In this document: piece by piece, positions 16,505-26,581 of the stretch | How positions within the stretch are numbered: the first letter of the stretch is position 1 | Layout of the letters: each line of letters begins with the position of its first letter | NCBI RefSeq assembly: GCF_030551755.1 | Contig: NZ_JAUPEC010000006.1 | Location: 1-64,000 of the forward strand | Length of the DNA stretch: 64,000 bases | Source of the DNA: Pseudocolwellia sp. AS88 | GTDB lineage: Bacteria > Pseudomonadota > Gammaproteobacteria > Enterobacterales > Alteromonadaceae | Direction of reading: 5' to 3' | Program-made: the position numbers and the translations under genes | The notes under the pieces: model-generated | The model's input: the letters and a program-made list of their open reading frames with translations, nothing else | Told to the model about the DNA's origin: nothing | The model's database searches: none

Positions 16505-16539
16505 TGAGTGAGTAATCAGTTATTTGAATTTATTGAATG

Positions 16540-16566
16540 AGCCTATAACCTGTTATGGGCTTTTTT
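16540..16566 (+). terminator. Rho-independent terminator after yfbV
   Basis: AGCCTATAAC, loop CT, GTTATGGGCT, followed by T residues (16561-16566). One G-T pair in the stem. Confidence 0.75.
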
Positions 16567-16648
16567 GTTTTTATAACATGTTTTCCAGTCTATTTCTTAA
16601 ATCTGATATACCATAATGCTTAATAGCTAGAGGAGTGGTGGGGGACAT

Positions 16649-17155
16649 ATGAGCGTTGCAATCGTCATTTTAGGCCACATTAATGATGAACTAGGTCAAC
16701 TGTCGGCTATTGCAACGTTAAGGTGTGAAACGGCTTTGACTGCTTTGTCTTTTATGAAGAAAACACGTAACGTTAAAATATTATGTACAGGTGGATTTGG
16801 CAAAAGTTTCAATACAACGCAAATTTCACATGGACAGCATCTTAAAAATTATCTCAGGAATAAAGGTGTGTCCAATTCAGTATTTATAGATGTGGCGTTA
16901 AGTACTTATACTTTGGAAGATGCGCTTTTGTCCAAGCCTATACTAGAAAAAGACTTAATTCATCATGTAGTGTTAGTGACGTCTGATTTTCATATGGAAC
17001 GTGCGAAGTTAGTATTTGAACATGTTATACCTAATATTAAGTTCACATACGCTGAAGCGATAACATGTATTGGTGAGTCGGTGTCACAACAAGAACTAAC
17101 ACGTTTAATAGAGCATGAAAAACAGGCAATTAAACGTGATAGGTATTGTTGTTAA
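16649..17155 (+). CDS. YdcF/SanA-like DUF218 family protein
   Basis: 168 residues. The DUF218 pattern is seen: VAIVILGH at the start, RCETAL, the ILCTGGFG glycine loop, STYTLEDAL, and VLVTSDFHMERAKLVF. Relatives act in envelope or cell-wall biology but have no proven reaction. It lacks the transmembrane anchor of ElyC/SanA, so this one is cytoplasmic. A purine-rich stretch (GAGGAG and GGGGGA) precedes the ATG. It converges with rlmA. Confidence 0.75.
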   Translation: MSVAIVILGHINDELGQLSAIATLRCETALTALSFMKKTRNVKILCTGGFGKSFNTTQISHGQHLKNYLRNKGVSNSVFIDVALSTYTLEDALLSKPILEKDLIHHVVLVTSDFHMERAKLVFEHVIPNIKFTYAEAITCIGESVSQQELTRLIEHEKQAIKRDRYCC

Positions 17156-17189
17156 AATAGTTTACGACTTAACATGTAGAATCTACAGA

Positions 17190-18011
17190 TTAGATCTTTT
17201 GGTATAACCTAATTTGAAAATCTGCTTGGCAAGAAAAGCTCTGTTTGCTTTTAAGTTCTTCAATAACTTCAGTTGAGGCTTTGAATGCAAACGGTGTCAT
17301 AGAAAGTAAGTTAATAATGTCGTCAGAATTATCGAAATCCATGGTGTAATTTAATTTTTCTTCGCTAATTAAGGCTAGATGTTCAATCGGATCTTTTGAC
17401 GTATCGTGTTCTTTAGCATCAATGTATATCAACGATTTTAATTCTATTAAATGTTTTTCTGCTGGCGTTACCGTAAGCAAATAGCCTTCATGTTGTAATA
17501 CTCGACTAAATTCATTTTCTAAAATAGGCGCGTAAATCGAGTTTATCCAACCAATCGAATTATCAGCAAAAGGTAAGTGAGATAAGGTTCCTACACTGAA
17601 ATTACAATCTTTATAACGCTTAGCCGCAATTTTTACTGCCGATTTAGAAATATCGATACCGTAAACTTGATTGTTTTCGCTTTTATATTGATGAGTATAA
17701 AAACCTTCACCACAGCCAGCATCAAACACGTGCAGGGTATTTTCAGCATATTGCTGATATAACGACATTAATTTATCGATTAACGGCTGATAATACCCAT
17801 TATCTAAAAATGCTCTACGTGCATTTACCATCTCAGTGTTGTCGCCGGGCGATTTAGAATGTTTATGCTGAACAGGTAAAAGATTTACATAACCTTCTTT
17901 CGCTTCATCAAAACAATGGTTGTTGCTGCATCGATAAGTTTTGCCCGTTAGTAATAAGTTATCATTACATAAAGGGCAAAGGTAATCAGCTGTGGCTTTA
18001 TTATTGGTCAT
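17190..18011 (-). CDS. rlmA: 23S rRNA (guanine-N1)-methyltransferase RlmA
   Basis: 273 residues. N-terminal zinc finger with paired cysteines (YLCPLCND and YRCSNNHCFD), the diagnostic AKEGYVNLLP with KSPGDN, and an SAM-binding motif HVFDAGCGEGFYTH. It methylates guanine 745 of 23S rRNA (E. coli numbering). xthA ends only 12 bp upstream on the same strand, so the two are probably co-transcribed. Confidence 0.93.
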   Translation of the reverse strand: MTNNKATADYLCPLCNDNLLLTGKTYRCSNNHCFDEAKEGYVNLLPVQHKHSKSPGDNTEMVNARRAFLDNGYYQPLIDKLMSLYQQYAENTLHVFDAGCGEGFYTHQYKSENNQVYGIDISKSAVKIAAKRYKDCNFSVGTLSHLPFADNSIGWINSIYAPILENEFSRVLQHEGYLLTVTPAEKHLIELKSLIYIDAKEHDTSKDPIEHLALISEEKLNYTMDFDNSDDIINLLSMTPFAFKASTEVIEELKSKQSFSCQADFQIRLYQKI

Positions 18012-18023
18012 GTTTATTGATAA

Positions 18024-18830
18024 CTACTCAAATGTCGACCAAATAGGCGCATGATCAGACGGTTTTTCTATACCACGTAATTCGTAATCTATGTCTGATT
18101 CAACACAAGTTTTAGCTAGCTCTGGGGTTGCCAAAACAACATCGATGCGTAAACCTCGGTTATCAGGAAAACCTTTTGAGCGGTAATCAAACCACGAGTA
18201 TCTTTCTTCACGCGTAGGATGTAATTCTCTAAAGGTGTCTTTAAAGCCCCAATCCATTAATGTTTTAAGCCATTCACGCTCTTCTGGTTGGAAGCTGCAC
18301 TTACCTGTTTGTAACCAACGTTTTTGATTTGATGCGCCTATACCAATATCTAAATCGGTAGGTGATATATTAATATCGCCCATCACTACAACATTTTCAT
18401 CAGGCGTGTGATGTTCATTTAGGTAAGTCATTAAATCTTTATAAAATTGACGTTTGTACGGGTATTTAGTTTCGTGCGAAATGTTGTCGCCTTGTGGGAA
18501 GTAACCATTTAGTACAGTTACTTTCTCACCTTTTTCATTGGTGGTAGTCACCATGATCATTCTTTTTTGTGCTTCTTCGTCATCAGTAGGAAAACCTTTT
18601 TGCACGCTATCTGCGGGTTTTTTACATAACATAGCAACGCCGTAATGGGCTTTTTGACCATGAAAATAGACTGAATATCCCATGGCTTCTACATCGGCTA
18701 ACGGAAAAGCTTCATCATGAACTTTAATTTCTTGTAAACCGATAATGTCAGGTTGATGCTTGTCGATAATAGCTTGTAATTGATGTAAACGTGCGCGAAG
18801 GCCATTGATATTAAAAGAGATGATTTTCAT
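18024..18830 (-). CDS. xthA: exodeoxyribonuclease III
   Basis: 268 residues, the E. coli length. Starts [18 protein letters not shown]. Catalytic residues are in [18 protein letters not shown] and the terminal SDHAPIW. It acts as AP endonuclease and 3'-5' exonuclease in base-excision repair. A full-length, typical member. Confidence 0.97.
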   Translation of the reverse strand: MKIISFNINGLRARLHQLQAIIDKHQPDIIGLQEIKVHDEAFPLADVEAMGYSVYFHGQKAHYGVAMLCKKPADSVQKGFPTDDEEAQKRMIMVTTTNEKGEKVTVLNGYFPQGDNISHETKYPYKRQFYKDLMTYLNEHHTPDENVVVMGDINISPTDLDIGIGASNQKRWLQTGKCSFQPEEREWLKTLMDWGFKDTFRELHPTREERYSWFDYRSKGFPDNRGLRIDVVLATPELAKTCVESDIDYELRGIEKPSDHAPIWSTFE

Positions 18831-18941
18831 GAATTTTACCCATAGTTAACTTGCCGATAATGCTAACAGAACTGGTAAAGTGATGTGAATATTAATTTGA
18901 TCTTTTTATTATTTATTTAATCTAAAATATAAACAGTAATT

Positions 18942-18988
18942 AAAAAAGCCACATATTACTTATTATTGATTTTAGTAACATGTGACTT
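18942..18988 (-). terminator. terminator of the ilvIH operon
   Basis: On the minus strand GTCACATGTTACT is followed by a 13-nt loop, then AGTAATATGTGGC and TTTTTT. Two mismatched positions in a 13-bp stem. Confidence 0.7.
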
Positions 18989-19011
18989 AAAATTTTCATT
19001 TACGTTAAAAC

Positions 19012-19509
19012 TTATACTCTTAACGCTTTCTCCCCACGGGCGATACCTACACAGCCTGAACGAACAGATTCTATGATTTCAGTTTCGTTACCTAGTGTTT
19101 CAATGAAAGCATTAATCTTATCCGCATTACCCGTTAACTGAATAGTATAAATTTGCTTACCGATATCTATAATTGAACCTCTAAAAATATCAGTAATACG
19201 TTTAACTTCAGTACGCGACTTATCGTTCATGGCTAATACTTTTATTAATATAAGTTCACGCTCAACATGTTCACGATCCGTTAAGTCAGTCACCCTTATT
19301 ACATCAATAAGTTTATTTACTTGCTTAAGTATTTGCTCCAGCACTCTGTCGTCGCCACGTGTTGCTATAGTAATACGTGATAGTGAATCGTCTTCAGTTG
19401 GAGCAACGGTTAAGCTTTCAATGTTGAAAGCGCGTTGTGAAAAAAGACCAACAATTCGTGATAATGAACCTGGTTCGTTTTCTAATAATATTGCTAGGAT
19501 ACGACGCAT
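19012..19509 (-). CDS. ilvH: acetolactate synthase small (regulatory) subunit
   Basis: 165 residues, the usual bacterial length. N-terminal ACT domain (RRILAILLENEPGSLSRIVG, then FNIESLTVAPTEDD) and the C-terminal domain ending VGIARGEKALRV. It gives valine feedback control to the catalytic subunit. Its ATG overlaps the stop of the large subunit by one base (TAATG), so the two are translationally coupled. Confidence 0.96.
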   Translation of the reverse strand: MRRILAILLENEPGSLSRIVGLFSQRAFNIESLTVAPTEDDSLSRITIATRGDDRVLEQILKQVNKLIDVIRVTDLTDREHVERELILIKVLAMNDKSRTEVKRITDIFRGSIIDIGKQIYTIQLTGNADKINAFIETLGNETEIIESVRSGCVGIARGEKALRV

Positions 19510-21239
19510 TATGCTTTAACTCCTTTTTTCAGCCACATTTCATCTATTGCACCTGTTTTAATTTGCATTGGGTAAACATGCTCGAGTTCGTCAACTAATA
19601 CATCAACAAATACTAAGCGATTTTTAATAGCGAAGGCTTCTTCAAGTTTTGAATCTAGTTCACTTAATTCATTAATCTCGATACCTATATGACCATATGC
19701 TTCTGCTATTTTAATAAAATTAGGTAGTGATTCCATGTAAGATGAAGAATGTCGACCACCATAAATCATGTCTTGCCACTGTCTTACCATACCGAGTGAA
19801 CGGTTGTTTAAAGTAACAATGACTACAGGTAAGTTATATTGCAAACAGGTTGAAAGCTCTTGGATGTTCATTTGAATTGAACCATCGCCGGTAATACAGA
19901 TCACATGCTTATCTGGAAAGGCTAATTTAACCCCCATAGCTGCAGGTAAACCAAAGCCCATAGTACCTAAGCCACCTGAGTTGATCCATTGTCGTGGTTT
20001 GGCAAACGGATAATATTGCGCAGCAAACATTTGATGCTGACCAACGTCTGAACATACGTAAGCTTCACCATTAGTTATGCGGTACATAGATTCAACCACA
20101 TGTTGGGGTTTGATTTTTGCGCCTTTTTCTTCAGGTACATAACTAAAGCTTTTAGCGGCACGCCATTCGTTTATTTGTGCCCACCATGCTTTTAAAGCGT
20201 CTTCATTAGGTTGGTAATTGGTTTCTTTTAATTCATCAAGTAATTGTTGAATAACAATATCCACTAAACCAACAATAGGTACATGAGCATTTATTGTTTT
20301 AGATATAGATGTAGGATCGATATCAACATGGATGATTTTTGCATTCGGGCAGAACTTTTTAACATTGTTTGTTACGCGATCATCAAATCGAGCACCTAGC
20401 GCTAAAATCACATCGGCATTTGCCATGGTTTTATTCGCTTCTAAACTTCCGTGCATGCCTAACATACCAATAAAGTTTTCATGTGTGCCTGAAATGCCAC
20501 CTAAACCCATTAAGGTATTTGTAATAGGGGCTTTTAAAGTTTCAACTAATTCGGTAAGTAGTTCTGAAGCATTGGCGATAACAATTCCACCGCCAGAATA
20601 AACAACAAGCTTTTTAGCTTCTGAAATTAACTTCGCTGCTTTTTTAATTTGTTTAGGGTGCCCTGTAACTGTTGGGTTATAAGAGCGCATATCAACATTG
20701 ATATTGATTGAGAATTTGGCTTTTTTCTCTGGGATTAATAGGTCTTTTGGTAATTCAACAACAACAGGGCCAGGACGACCTGAATTAGCTATATAAAAAG
20801 CTTTAGCGATAATATTAGGGATGTCTTCAATTTTACGACAGTTAAAGCTATGTTTAACGATAGGGCGCGAACAACCAATAATATCGGTTTCTTGGAAAGC
20901 GTCATCACCAATAAGTGTCGTTGCAACTTGACCAGCCAAAACAACCATAGGAATAGAATCCATATAAGCTGTAGCAATACCTGTAACACAGTTTGTAGCG
21001 CCCGGGCCTGATGTTGCAAGTACAACTCCTACTTCACCTGTTGCGCGTGTGTAACCGTCTGCCATATGAGTTGCTGCTTGTTCGTGGCGTACTAGGATAT
21101 GTTCAAAATCATCTTGCTGGAAGATAGCATCGTAAATATCGAGTACTGAACCACCGGGATATCCAAATACATATTTAACATCAAGTGCGGATAGTGCTTT
21201 AACTACCATTTCAGCACCTGTATATAGCTCTGTTGTCAT
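19509..21239 (-). CDS. ilvI: acetolactate synthase large (catalytic) subunit
   Basis: 576 residues. Thiamine-diphosphate enzyme: catalytic glutamate in [21 protein letters not shown]-linked middle domain, and the ThDP/Mg site [15 protein letters not shown]. It condenses pyruvate (or pyruvate and 2-oxobutyrate) in valine, leucine and isoleucine synthesis. Control by attenuation is visible upstream: a 25-codon leader peptide rich in valine followed by a terminator (21286-21427). Confidence 0.96.
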   Translation of the reverse strand: MTTELYTGAEMVVKALSALDVKYVFGYPGGSVLDIYDAIFQQDDFEHILVRHEQAATHMADGYTRATGEVGVVLATSGPGATNCVTGIATAYMDSIPMVVLAGQVATTLIGDDAFQETDIIGCSRPIVKHSFNCRKIEDIPNIIAKAFYIANSGRPGPVVVELPKDLLIPEKKAKFSININVDMRSYNPTVTGHPKQIKKAAKLISEAKKLVVYSGGGIVIANASELLTELVETLKAPITNTLMGLGGISGTHENFIGMLGMHGSLEANKTMANADVILALGARFDDRVTNNVKKFCPNAKIIHVDIDPTSISKTINAHVPIVGLVDIVIQQLLDELKETNYQPNEDALKAWWAQINEWRAAKSFSYVPEEKGAKIKPQHVVESMYRITNGEAYVCSDVGQHQMFAAQYYPFAKPRQWINSGGLGTMGFGLPAAMGVKLAFPDKHVICITGDGSIQMNIQELSTCLQYNLPVVIVTLNNRSLGMVRQWQDMIYGGRHSSSYMESLPNFIKIAEAYGHIGIEINELSELDSKLEEAFAIKNRLVFVDVLVDELEHVYPMQIKTGAIDEMWLKKGVKA

Positions 21240-21285
21240 ATTATTGCCCTTTGTCTGGTTTTACATTTGAAAAGTTATAAATAAT

Positions 21286-21318
21286 AAAAAACCCTCGGTC
21301 TAAGTAAGAGCGAGGGTT
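21286..21318 (-). terminator. ilv attenuator terminator
   Basis: On the minus strand AACCCTCG, a 13-nt loop, CGAGGGTT then TTTTT, located between the leader peptide and ilvI. The 5' arm (CCTCGC) can instead pair with GCGAGG inside the leader coding region, and that same GCGAGG can pair with CCTCG further upstream. All four segments needed for classic attenuation are therefore present. Confidence 0.85.
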
Positions 21319-21349
21319 TAATAATAGTGTGGTTTATTCATTATATTTT

Positions 21350-21427
21350 TTACACTAAAAAGCCTCGCGATGGTCTGACAACCATAACGACTTCGAGGAC
21401 AACATTGTGTGATTTTTTTAATAACAT
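21350..21427 (-). CDS. ilv leader peptide (25 aa)
   Basis: Minus-strand ATG at 21427 to TAA at 21350. The peptide reads MLLKKSHNVVLEVVMVV, then RPSRGFLV: eight Val and four Leu among 25 residues, with a VVLEVVMVV control cluster. Ribosomes stalling on these codons when charged valine or leucine tRNA is scarce would leave segment 2 (GCGAGG) free to block the terminator at 21286-21318. No isoleucine codon is present, so control should be mainly by valine and leucine. Confidence 0.85.
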   Translation of the reverse strand: MLLKKSHNVVLEVVMVVRPSRGFLV

Positions 21428-21787
21428 AAATGAATTTTCTGTTTTGCGTTATTTATTGTCAACGCATTTTATTTGAATAAACTGTGACTGTATTTTTAAA
21501 GGGTTTGTACTAAAGTGTCAATAGTTAATTATTATTTTAAGTGCTTGTAAAGAAATTTCACCAATAGCGTTAGAGTTTATAAATTATTAAGGCGTTATAC
21601 TTCAACTAACTCTAGCCTTTAGTATTTGCTTATTCTGTATCATGATGAATGAAGGATTAAGGTTTTTTATTTTGTAATCATATGAATGAAAGCATTGAGT
21701 GGGCGGTCTTATAATAATATTAGACATGAGTATTATTGTTTATTTTGCATGTATGTTACTTATTACAAAAAATATTGAGGAATTGAA
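21428..21787. other. divergent promoter region upstream of ilv leader
   Basis: 360 bp between the ilv leader and the divergent membrane-protein gene. It must contain both promoters. AT-rich; no gene or known operator was identified. Confidence 0.5.
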
Positions 21788-22285
21788 TTGAATATTCGAC
21801 TTATATTATCTGGCGTTGTGTCATTTGTTTTTTATTTTGGTTGGGCGTATTGGGCAAATAGTGCAGATGATATTCCTGAGTCAGTAACGCTTCAGGCTGC
21901 TTTGGTTCAAGGTTTATACAGTGGCTTTGTAACTTTGTTTTTTACTTTTATTTTAGAAAAAGTGGTTAATAAGTACCGAACTAGTTGTGTTTCGTTAGCT
22001 TTTGTTACACCTATTTTATGTATGTTTCATTCTAAAACACCGCAAAATATTGCGATTCGACAAAGCTTTAATAATGCGATCACATTGTCAGCGTCGTATT
22101 TGGAAGATAAAAAATTAGCAGGGACTTTGTTTGCACCTATTGTTCCTATTGCGGTGCAATCCAGTTTGGTATTGTTAGTGAATATTATTAATCAAACACC
22201 TAATTTATTGTTAACGGTTGCACCAAGTATTCTTTTTACTACTTTATATGCGTATACCTACATGTTTGCGCTACTTAAAAAGTAG
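21788..22285 (+). CDS. small polytopic membrane protein, unknown function
   Basis: 165 residues with about four hydrophobic segments (IRLILSGVVSFVFYFGWAY at the start, then a segment near 38-58, one near 110-135 and one at the end). No family is recognised. The start is TTG at 21788 with TTGAGG ending about nine bases before it; there is no ATG nearby in frame. It lies between the divergent ilv operon and convergent yfbR, alone in its orientation. Confidence 0.65.
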   Translation: MNIRLILSGVVSFVFYFGWAYWANSADDIPESVTLQAALVQGLYSGFVTLFFTFILEKVVNKYRTSCVSLAFVTPILCMFHSKTPQNIAIRQSFNNAITLSASYLEDKKLAGTLFAPIVPIAVQSSLVLLVNIINQTPNLLLTVAPSILFTTLYAYTYMFALLKK

Positions 22286-22311
22286 ATAGAGATATAACTG
22301 GAAGAAGTTAT

Positions 22312-22908
22312 TTATTTTTGTGTGGAAAGCTTATCTACAGTTGCAGAACAAGCTTGTAAAAACATATCCATAAAATATTTAACTTCTGGCATGTCTTGCT
22401 GTAGCTGTTCTATCTTTTTACCCAAGCGTTCTTCAACGTGATCAAATTCATGATTTTGATGGTTTAATTCATCAATCGCTTTTATATAAGCCACCAGAAT
22501 GTCAGCGGCTTTCACTATGCTTTTATATTCTGCTTCAACATTGTCTTGCACAATCAGATCAGCAAAAATATCTTGAAACTCTTCAGGTAAAGACGCTAAA
22601 CATTCTTGCTCAGCAAGGTATTCTATCTTTTTAAATTCACGGGCGATTTCAGGGTTAGCATATTTGGTTGGGCTAACAATATCACCGTAACGAGTCTCGC
22701 TAGCTTCATGATATAAGGCAACCGTTGCTACTCGGTCTGCATTCACACTGCCATTAAATTTTTTATTTTTAATGACAGCTAATAAATGAGCAACAATAGC
22801 CACTTGGTGAGAATGCTCAGCAACGTTTTCAGGTTTTACACAAAACATTAAAGCCCATCGTTTGATGAGAGGCATTCTGAACATCCAAGCTAAAAACGTA
22901 CTTTGCAT
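22312..22908 (-). CDS. yfbR: 5'-deoxynucleotidase YfbR
   Basis: 198 residues (E. coli 199). HD-domain phosphohydrolase: VAEHSHQVAIVAHLLA, the paired ALYHEASETRYGDIVSPTKY, and a downstream Asp in KAADILVAYIKA. It removes phosphate from deoxyribonucleoside 5'-monophosphates. It follows alaA after 7 bp on the same strand, the order also found in E. coli (alaA-yfbR). Confidence 0.95.
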   Translation of the reverse strand: MQSTFLAWMFRMPLIKRWALMFCVKPENVAEHSHQVAIVAHLLAVIKNKKFNGSVNADRVATVALYHEASETRYGDIVSPTKYANPEIAREFKKIEYLAEQECLASLPEEFQDIFADLIVQDNVEAEYKSIVKAADILVAYIKAIDELNHQNHEFDHVEERLGKKIEQLQQDMPEVKYFMDMFLQACSATVDKLSTQK

Positions 22909-22915
22909 GATTTTC

Positions 22916-24133
22916 CTATAGTTGGCGGTAAGTACTAAAGAAGTTCTTCAACTTAGCCATGGCTTGAGTTAGCTCATCAGTATGAGGAAGGAAAACTAAT
23001 CTAAAGTAATTTTTTTCTGTAATATTAAAAGCACTACCATGAACCAGTAGTATTTTTTCTTGCTTAAGTAGATCTAGTATCATTTTCTCATCATTTGTAA
23101 TATTGAACTTTTCAGCGTCAACCTTAACAAATAAATAAAGAGCACCCATTGCAGGATTACATGATAAACCATCAATCTCGTTAATCAATTTGTGAGCTAG
23201 ATTACGTTGTTTGATAAAACGTCCATCATCTTTAATCAACTCATTAATACTTTGATAGCCGCCTAAAGCTGTTTGAATCGCATGTTGGCAAGGAACATTG
23301 GCGCACAGGCGCATTGAAGAGAGTATATTTAACCCTTCTAAATAATCTTCTGCGTGGAGCTTAGGTCCTGTGATCACCATCCAGCCAGCTCTGAATCCTG
23401 CAATACGGTAATTTTTAGATAAACCACCCATTGTAATAGTTAATACATCTTGAGCTAAGCTCGCTGTAGGGATATGAACAGCATCGTCATATAAAATCTT
23501 ATCGTAAATTTCATCACTGAAAACAATTAAACTATGCTTTCTAGCAAGCTCTAAAATATCGAGTAATACTTCTTTTGAGTAAACAGCGCCTGTAGGGTTG
23601 TTTGGATTTATTAATACAATGGCGCGTGTGTTGTCATTAATTTTACTTTCCATGTCAGCGATGTTTGGAAACCATTGGTTTTCTTCATCACATTTATAAT
23701 GAACAGGAACACCACCTGATAATGCTACTGCTGCTGTCCATAAAGGATAATCAGGTGCCGGAATTAACACTTCATCTTCATTGTTAAGCAAGGCCTGCAT
23801 TGACATAACAATGAGCTCACTTACACCATTACCAATATAAATATCATCAACATTAACGTCTTTAATATTGTTTTGTTGGAAATATTGCATAACAGCAACA
23901 CGTGCTGAGTAAATACCTTTTGAATCACTATAACCTTGGGCTGTTGGTAGGTTACGAATTACATCTTTCAAAATATCATCAGGGGCTTCGAAACCAAATG
24001 GGGCAGGGTTACCAATATTTAGTTTGAGAATTTTATGGCCGTCGTCTTCTAATCGACGAGCTTCTGCCGCTATTTGTCCGCGTATTTCGTAACAGACATT
24101 TTTTAGCTTTGATGATTTATTGATTTTTTTCAT
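22916..24133 (-). CDS. alaA: glutamate-pyruvate (alanine) aminotransferase AlaA
   Basis: 405 residues, class I/II PLP aminotransferase: NIGNPAPFGFEAPDDI at the start, LINPNNPTGAVYS, FSDEIYDKILYD, and the PLP lysine in GGLSKNYRIAGFRAGW. It makes alanine from pyruvate and glutamate. Operon with yfbR. Confidence 0.95.
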   Translation of the reverse strand: MKKINKSSKLKNVCYEIRGQIAAEARRLEDDGHKILKLNIGNPAPFGFEAPDDILKDVIRNLPTAQGYSDSKGIYSARVAVMQYFQQNNIKDVNVDDIYIGNGVSELIVMSMQALLNNEDEVLIPAPDYPLWTAAVALSGGVPVHYKCDEENQWFPNIADMESKINDNTRAIVLINPNNPTGAVYSKEVLLDILELARKHSLIVFSDEIYDKILYDDAVHIPTASLAQDVLTITMGGLSKNYRIAGFRAGWMVITGPKLHAEDYLEGLNILSSMRLCANVPCQHAIQTALGGYQSINELIKDDGRFIKQRNLAHKLINEIDGLSCNPAMGALYLFVKVDAEKFNITNDEKMILDLLKQEKILLVHGSAFNITEKNYFRLVFLPHTDELTQAMAKLKNFFSTYRQL

Positions 24134-24531
24134 TAATGCGATTCTTCTCGAAAATTTGATGTAATTAATAAGTGAGATTCAAAAAAATTATTTTTGATAT
24201 TCTTGGCTGAAAAAATAATATCTAAAGTTTAACAGACCCTTAGATAATCTAATTATTATAGGCGTTTGTACAGTAAAAATTCAGATTAGTTTTATAACAT
24301 TAAATAAGTACTTATGTATTTAATGTTATTAGAAGATATTAATTTTCCATGAGGAAGATTTATTCGATTTGAAATGAATTTAATAGAGAAATGGTTTATT
24401 GATAATTATTATTTATAACTAAGTAAACGTAAGTTATTAAATCCATGATCTCGAGTTGAGATTAAGTAATCTCGTTAGAAAAATAAAACTTAGCTTTCGA
24501 ATAACTTGGAAGGGGAGGGATGAAAAACAAC
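24134..24531. other. intergenic region upstream of alaA
   Basis: 398 bp, AT-rich, between the YvcK-like gene and alaA (same strand). A short palindrome GAGATTA-AG-TAATCTC (24458-24473) is the only structure seen, with no T-run. No gene was found. It should contain the alaA promoter. Confidence 0.5.
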
Positions 24532-25425
24532 TTAAAAAATGTTGTTTTGTTTAGCGCAGTCTTCAATAGCCTTAATAAGCTTATCTTTATCGTGATAATG
24601 TTTTATTTCATCACTTTGTAAATCGTGATAACACACACTGACTTTATCAGAGGTTACTGACTTATCTTGGCAAATAACACTATCTATAGGTAAACAACCT
24701 AAGTTTTCTTCTATCCAATCAAGCTTTTCATCTAATGTTAAACTTGCTGAAGGGCTTTTCTCTGCAACAATGTTTTCAATAAACATGCAATGACCTTTAC
24801 GATCTCTTAATGCATTAGAAATGTCTCTAACCAGTAGAGGAGGGATGATGCTTGTTAAAAAGCTGCCAGGACCTAAAATAATTAAATCTGCATTCTCTAT
24901 AGCTTCAATACAAGCAGGTAAAGTTTTAACTAAAGGTGCTAACATTAAGTTCTTTGGCATAATCGGCATTTCATCAACTGAAAGTTCGCCAACACGGCAT
25001 CTACCTTCAGGGTAAAATGCCATTAAGTCTGTTGGTGTTTCAGACATAGGCAATACGGCTGTTTTTACACGAAGTATTCGTCTTACTAATTTAATCGACT
25101 CAATAGGGCTAGTGTGAATTTGACCAAGAGAATACAAAATTAGATTTCCAAGGTTATGACCACCTAATTCATCAGCACCATTAAACCTAAAATCAAATAA
25201 TTGACTACCTATAGAATCTTTATCTACTAATTGAGTTAAACAATTGCGCAAGTCTCCCCATGCAATAGAGCTGCTGCGTTTTCTTAAACGGCCTGTAGAA
25301 CCACCATTATCTGTAGTGGCAACAATTCCTGTTAATTGATTACCTAAGAAAGAAAAAGTTGAAAGTACGCGACCTAGACCGTGACCTCCACCAATAGCAA
25401 CAACATTAAGATTTTTTAACGACAT
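24532..25425 (-). CDS. YvcK/CofD-like gluconeogenesis-factor family protein
   Basis: 297 residues. Family motifs: VVAIGGGHGLGRVLS, ATTDNGGSTGRLR, WGDLRNCL, HNLGNLIL and IILGPGSFLTSIIP. Homologous to B. subtilis YvcK and E. coli YbhK, UDP-sugar-binding proteins linked to cell-wall metabolism on gluconeogenic carbon sources. Length is typical of the proteobacterial type. It is transcribed away from the tRNA operon. Confidence 0.9.
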   Translation of the reverse strand: MSLKNLNVVAIGGGHGLGRVLSTFSFLGNQLTGIVATTDNGGSTGRLRKRSSSIAWGDLRNCLTQLVDKDSIGSQLFDFRFNGADELGGHNLGNLILYSLGQIHTSPIESIKLVRRILRVKTAVLPMSETPTDLMAFYPEGRCRVGELSVDEMPIMPKNLMLAPLVKTLPACIEAIENADLIILGPGSFLTSIIPPLLVRDISNALRDRKGHCMFIENIVAEKSPSASLTLDEKLDWIEENLGCLPIDSVICQDKSVTSDKVSVCYHDLQSDEIKHYHDKDKLIKAIEDCAKQNNIF

Positions 25426-25688
25426 AGAATATTTCTATAAAAATAAGTACAAAAAGATTACCTGTAATTATATAAAAAAGAAAGGAGAATAAGTTGTAGG
25501 GCAAGCTATATAAGCTTTATCGTTCAATTTTAGGTCGTTAATCACAATTCAGTCTATAATGTATTTTCGAAGAGAGTGATAATTAACCATTACAATTCTC
25601 TTTATATTCAAAATTTAAGCAAGTTGTTTGTTAAGTGAACGCTTAAAGCAAATAGTCATAAAAATACGCTTTTTTTATTAAAAAAGTG

Positions 25689-25717
25689 TTGACACTATCG
25701 GGGTCGCTGCTTAGAAT
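25689..25717 (+). promoter_or_regulatory. sigma-70 promoter of the tRNA operon
   Basis: TTGACA (25689-25694), exactly 17 bp, then TAGAAT (25712-25717). The following GCGCC is the GC-rich discriminator typical of stable-RNA promoters under stringent control. The tRNA-Ala begins 87 bp after the -10. Confidence 0.85.
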
Positions 25718-25803
25718 GCGCCTCGCTTTCAACAAGTCCTTAACGTTCTTGTTTGATGCGTAAAGTTATAAGGTATTAGGCCACTTTATAGTTTTACAAA
25801 AGC

Positions 25804-25879
25804 GGGGCTATAGCTCAGCTGGGAGAGCGCTTCGCTGGCAGCGAAGAGGTCTGCGGTTCGATCCCGCATAGCTCCACCA
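25804..25879 (+). tRNA. tRNA-Ala (anticodon GGC)
   Basis: 76 nt. Acceptor GGGGCTA pairs with TAGCTCC. Anticodon arm CTTCG-CTGGCAG-CGAAG puts GGC at the anticodon. T-loop GGTTCGATCC and an encoded CCA end. First gene of the tRNA operon. Confidence 0.97.
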
Positions 25880-26001
25880 AGATTTAATTGTTTTGTTGAA
25901 GTTTAACGAAATAGTAAAAATAAAAAGTTAGTGTCTTATGAATTTATTCATAGCACTGAAATAATAAAGTAGGAATATTTACTTTATTACCAAGTTTTAG
26001 T

Positions 26002-26077
26002 GTCCCTATCGTCTAGAGGCCTAGGACACCGCCCTTTCACGGCGGTAACAGGGGTTCGAATCCCCTTAGGGATGCCA
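26002..26077 (+). tRNA. tRNA-Glu (anticodon TTC), copy 1
   Basis: 76 nt. Acceptor GTCCCTA pairs with TAGGGAT. Anticodon arm CCGCC-CTTTCAC-GGCGG gives TTC. CCA is encoded. Identical to the three following copies. Confidence 0.97.
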
Positions 26078-26200
26078 ACTTTTTAAAAGAAATGAGTATG
26101 TGTTTTTTGACACTCACTTTAAATGTGTAATATATTTTGCAACTCACTAGGCTAGAGTTTCTTTACAAGTATATTTACGTTAAGCGTTTTAAGTTATTGT

Positions 26201-26276
26201 GTCCCTATCGTCTAGAGGCCTAGGACACCGCCCTTTCACGGCGGTAACAGGGGTTCGAATCCCCTTAGGGATGCCA
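26201..26276 (+). tRNA. tRNA-Glu (anticodon TTC), copy 2
   Basis: Identical in sequence to copy 1; 123-bp spacer from it. The spacer carries CTCACTAGGCTAGAG (26143-26157). Confidence 0.97.
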
Positions 26277-26416
26277 CTCATTTTTATAGTTACAATACAA
26301 GTTTAATGGTTATTTTAGACACAAAGTATTAAAGAACTAATATTGTTGTTTAGCTCACTAGGCTAGAGCTAATGTAAATAATAATATTGTTAGGTTGTTT
26401 TATATGTTTATATTGT

Positions 26417-26492
26417 GTCCCTATCGTCTAGAGGCCTAGGACACCGCCCTTTCACGGCGGTAACAGGGGTTCGAATCCCCTTAGGGATGCCA
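26417..26492 (+). tRNA. tRNA-Glu (anticodon TTC), copy 3
   Basis: Identical to copy 1. The 140-bp spacer before it again carries CTCACTAGGCTAGAG (26354-26368). Confidence 0.97.
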
Positions 26493-26581
26493 CCATTAAA
26501 TTAATACAAGTTTTCTTGTATGTGTAGAGTAATAGATAGTAACTACTTGATTTAATTTTTAATTAGTTAACAAGTTTTAGT

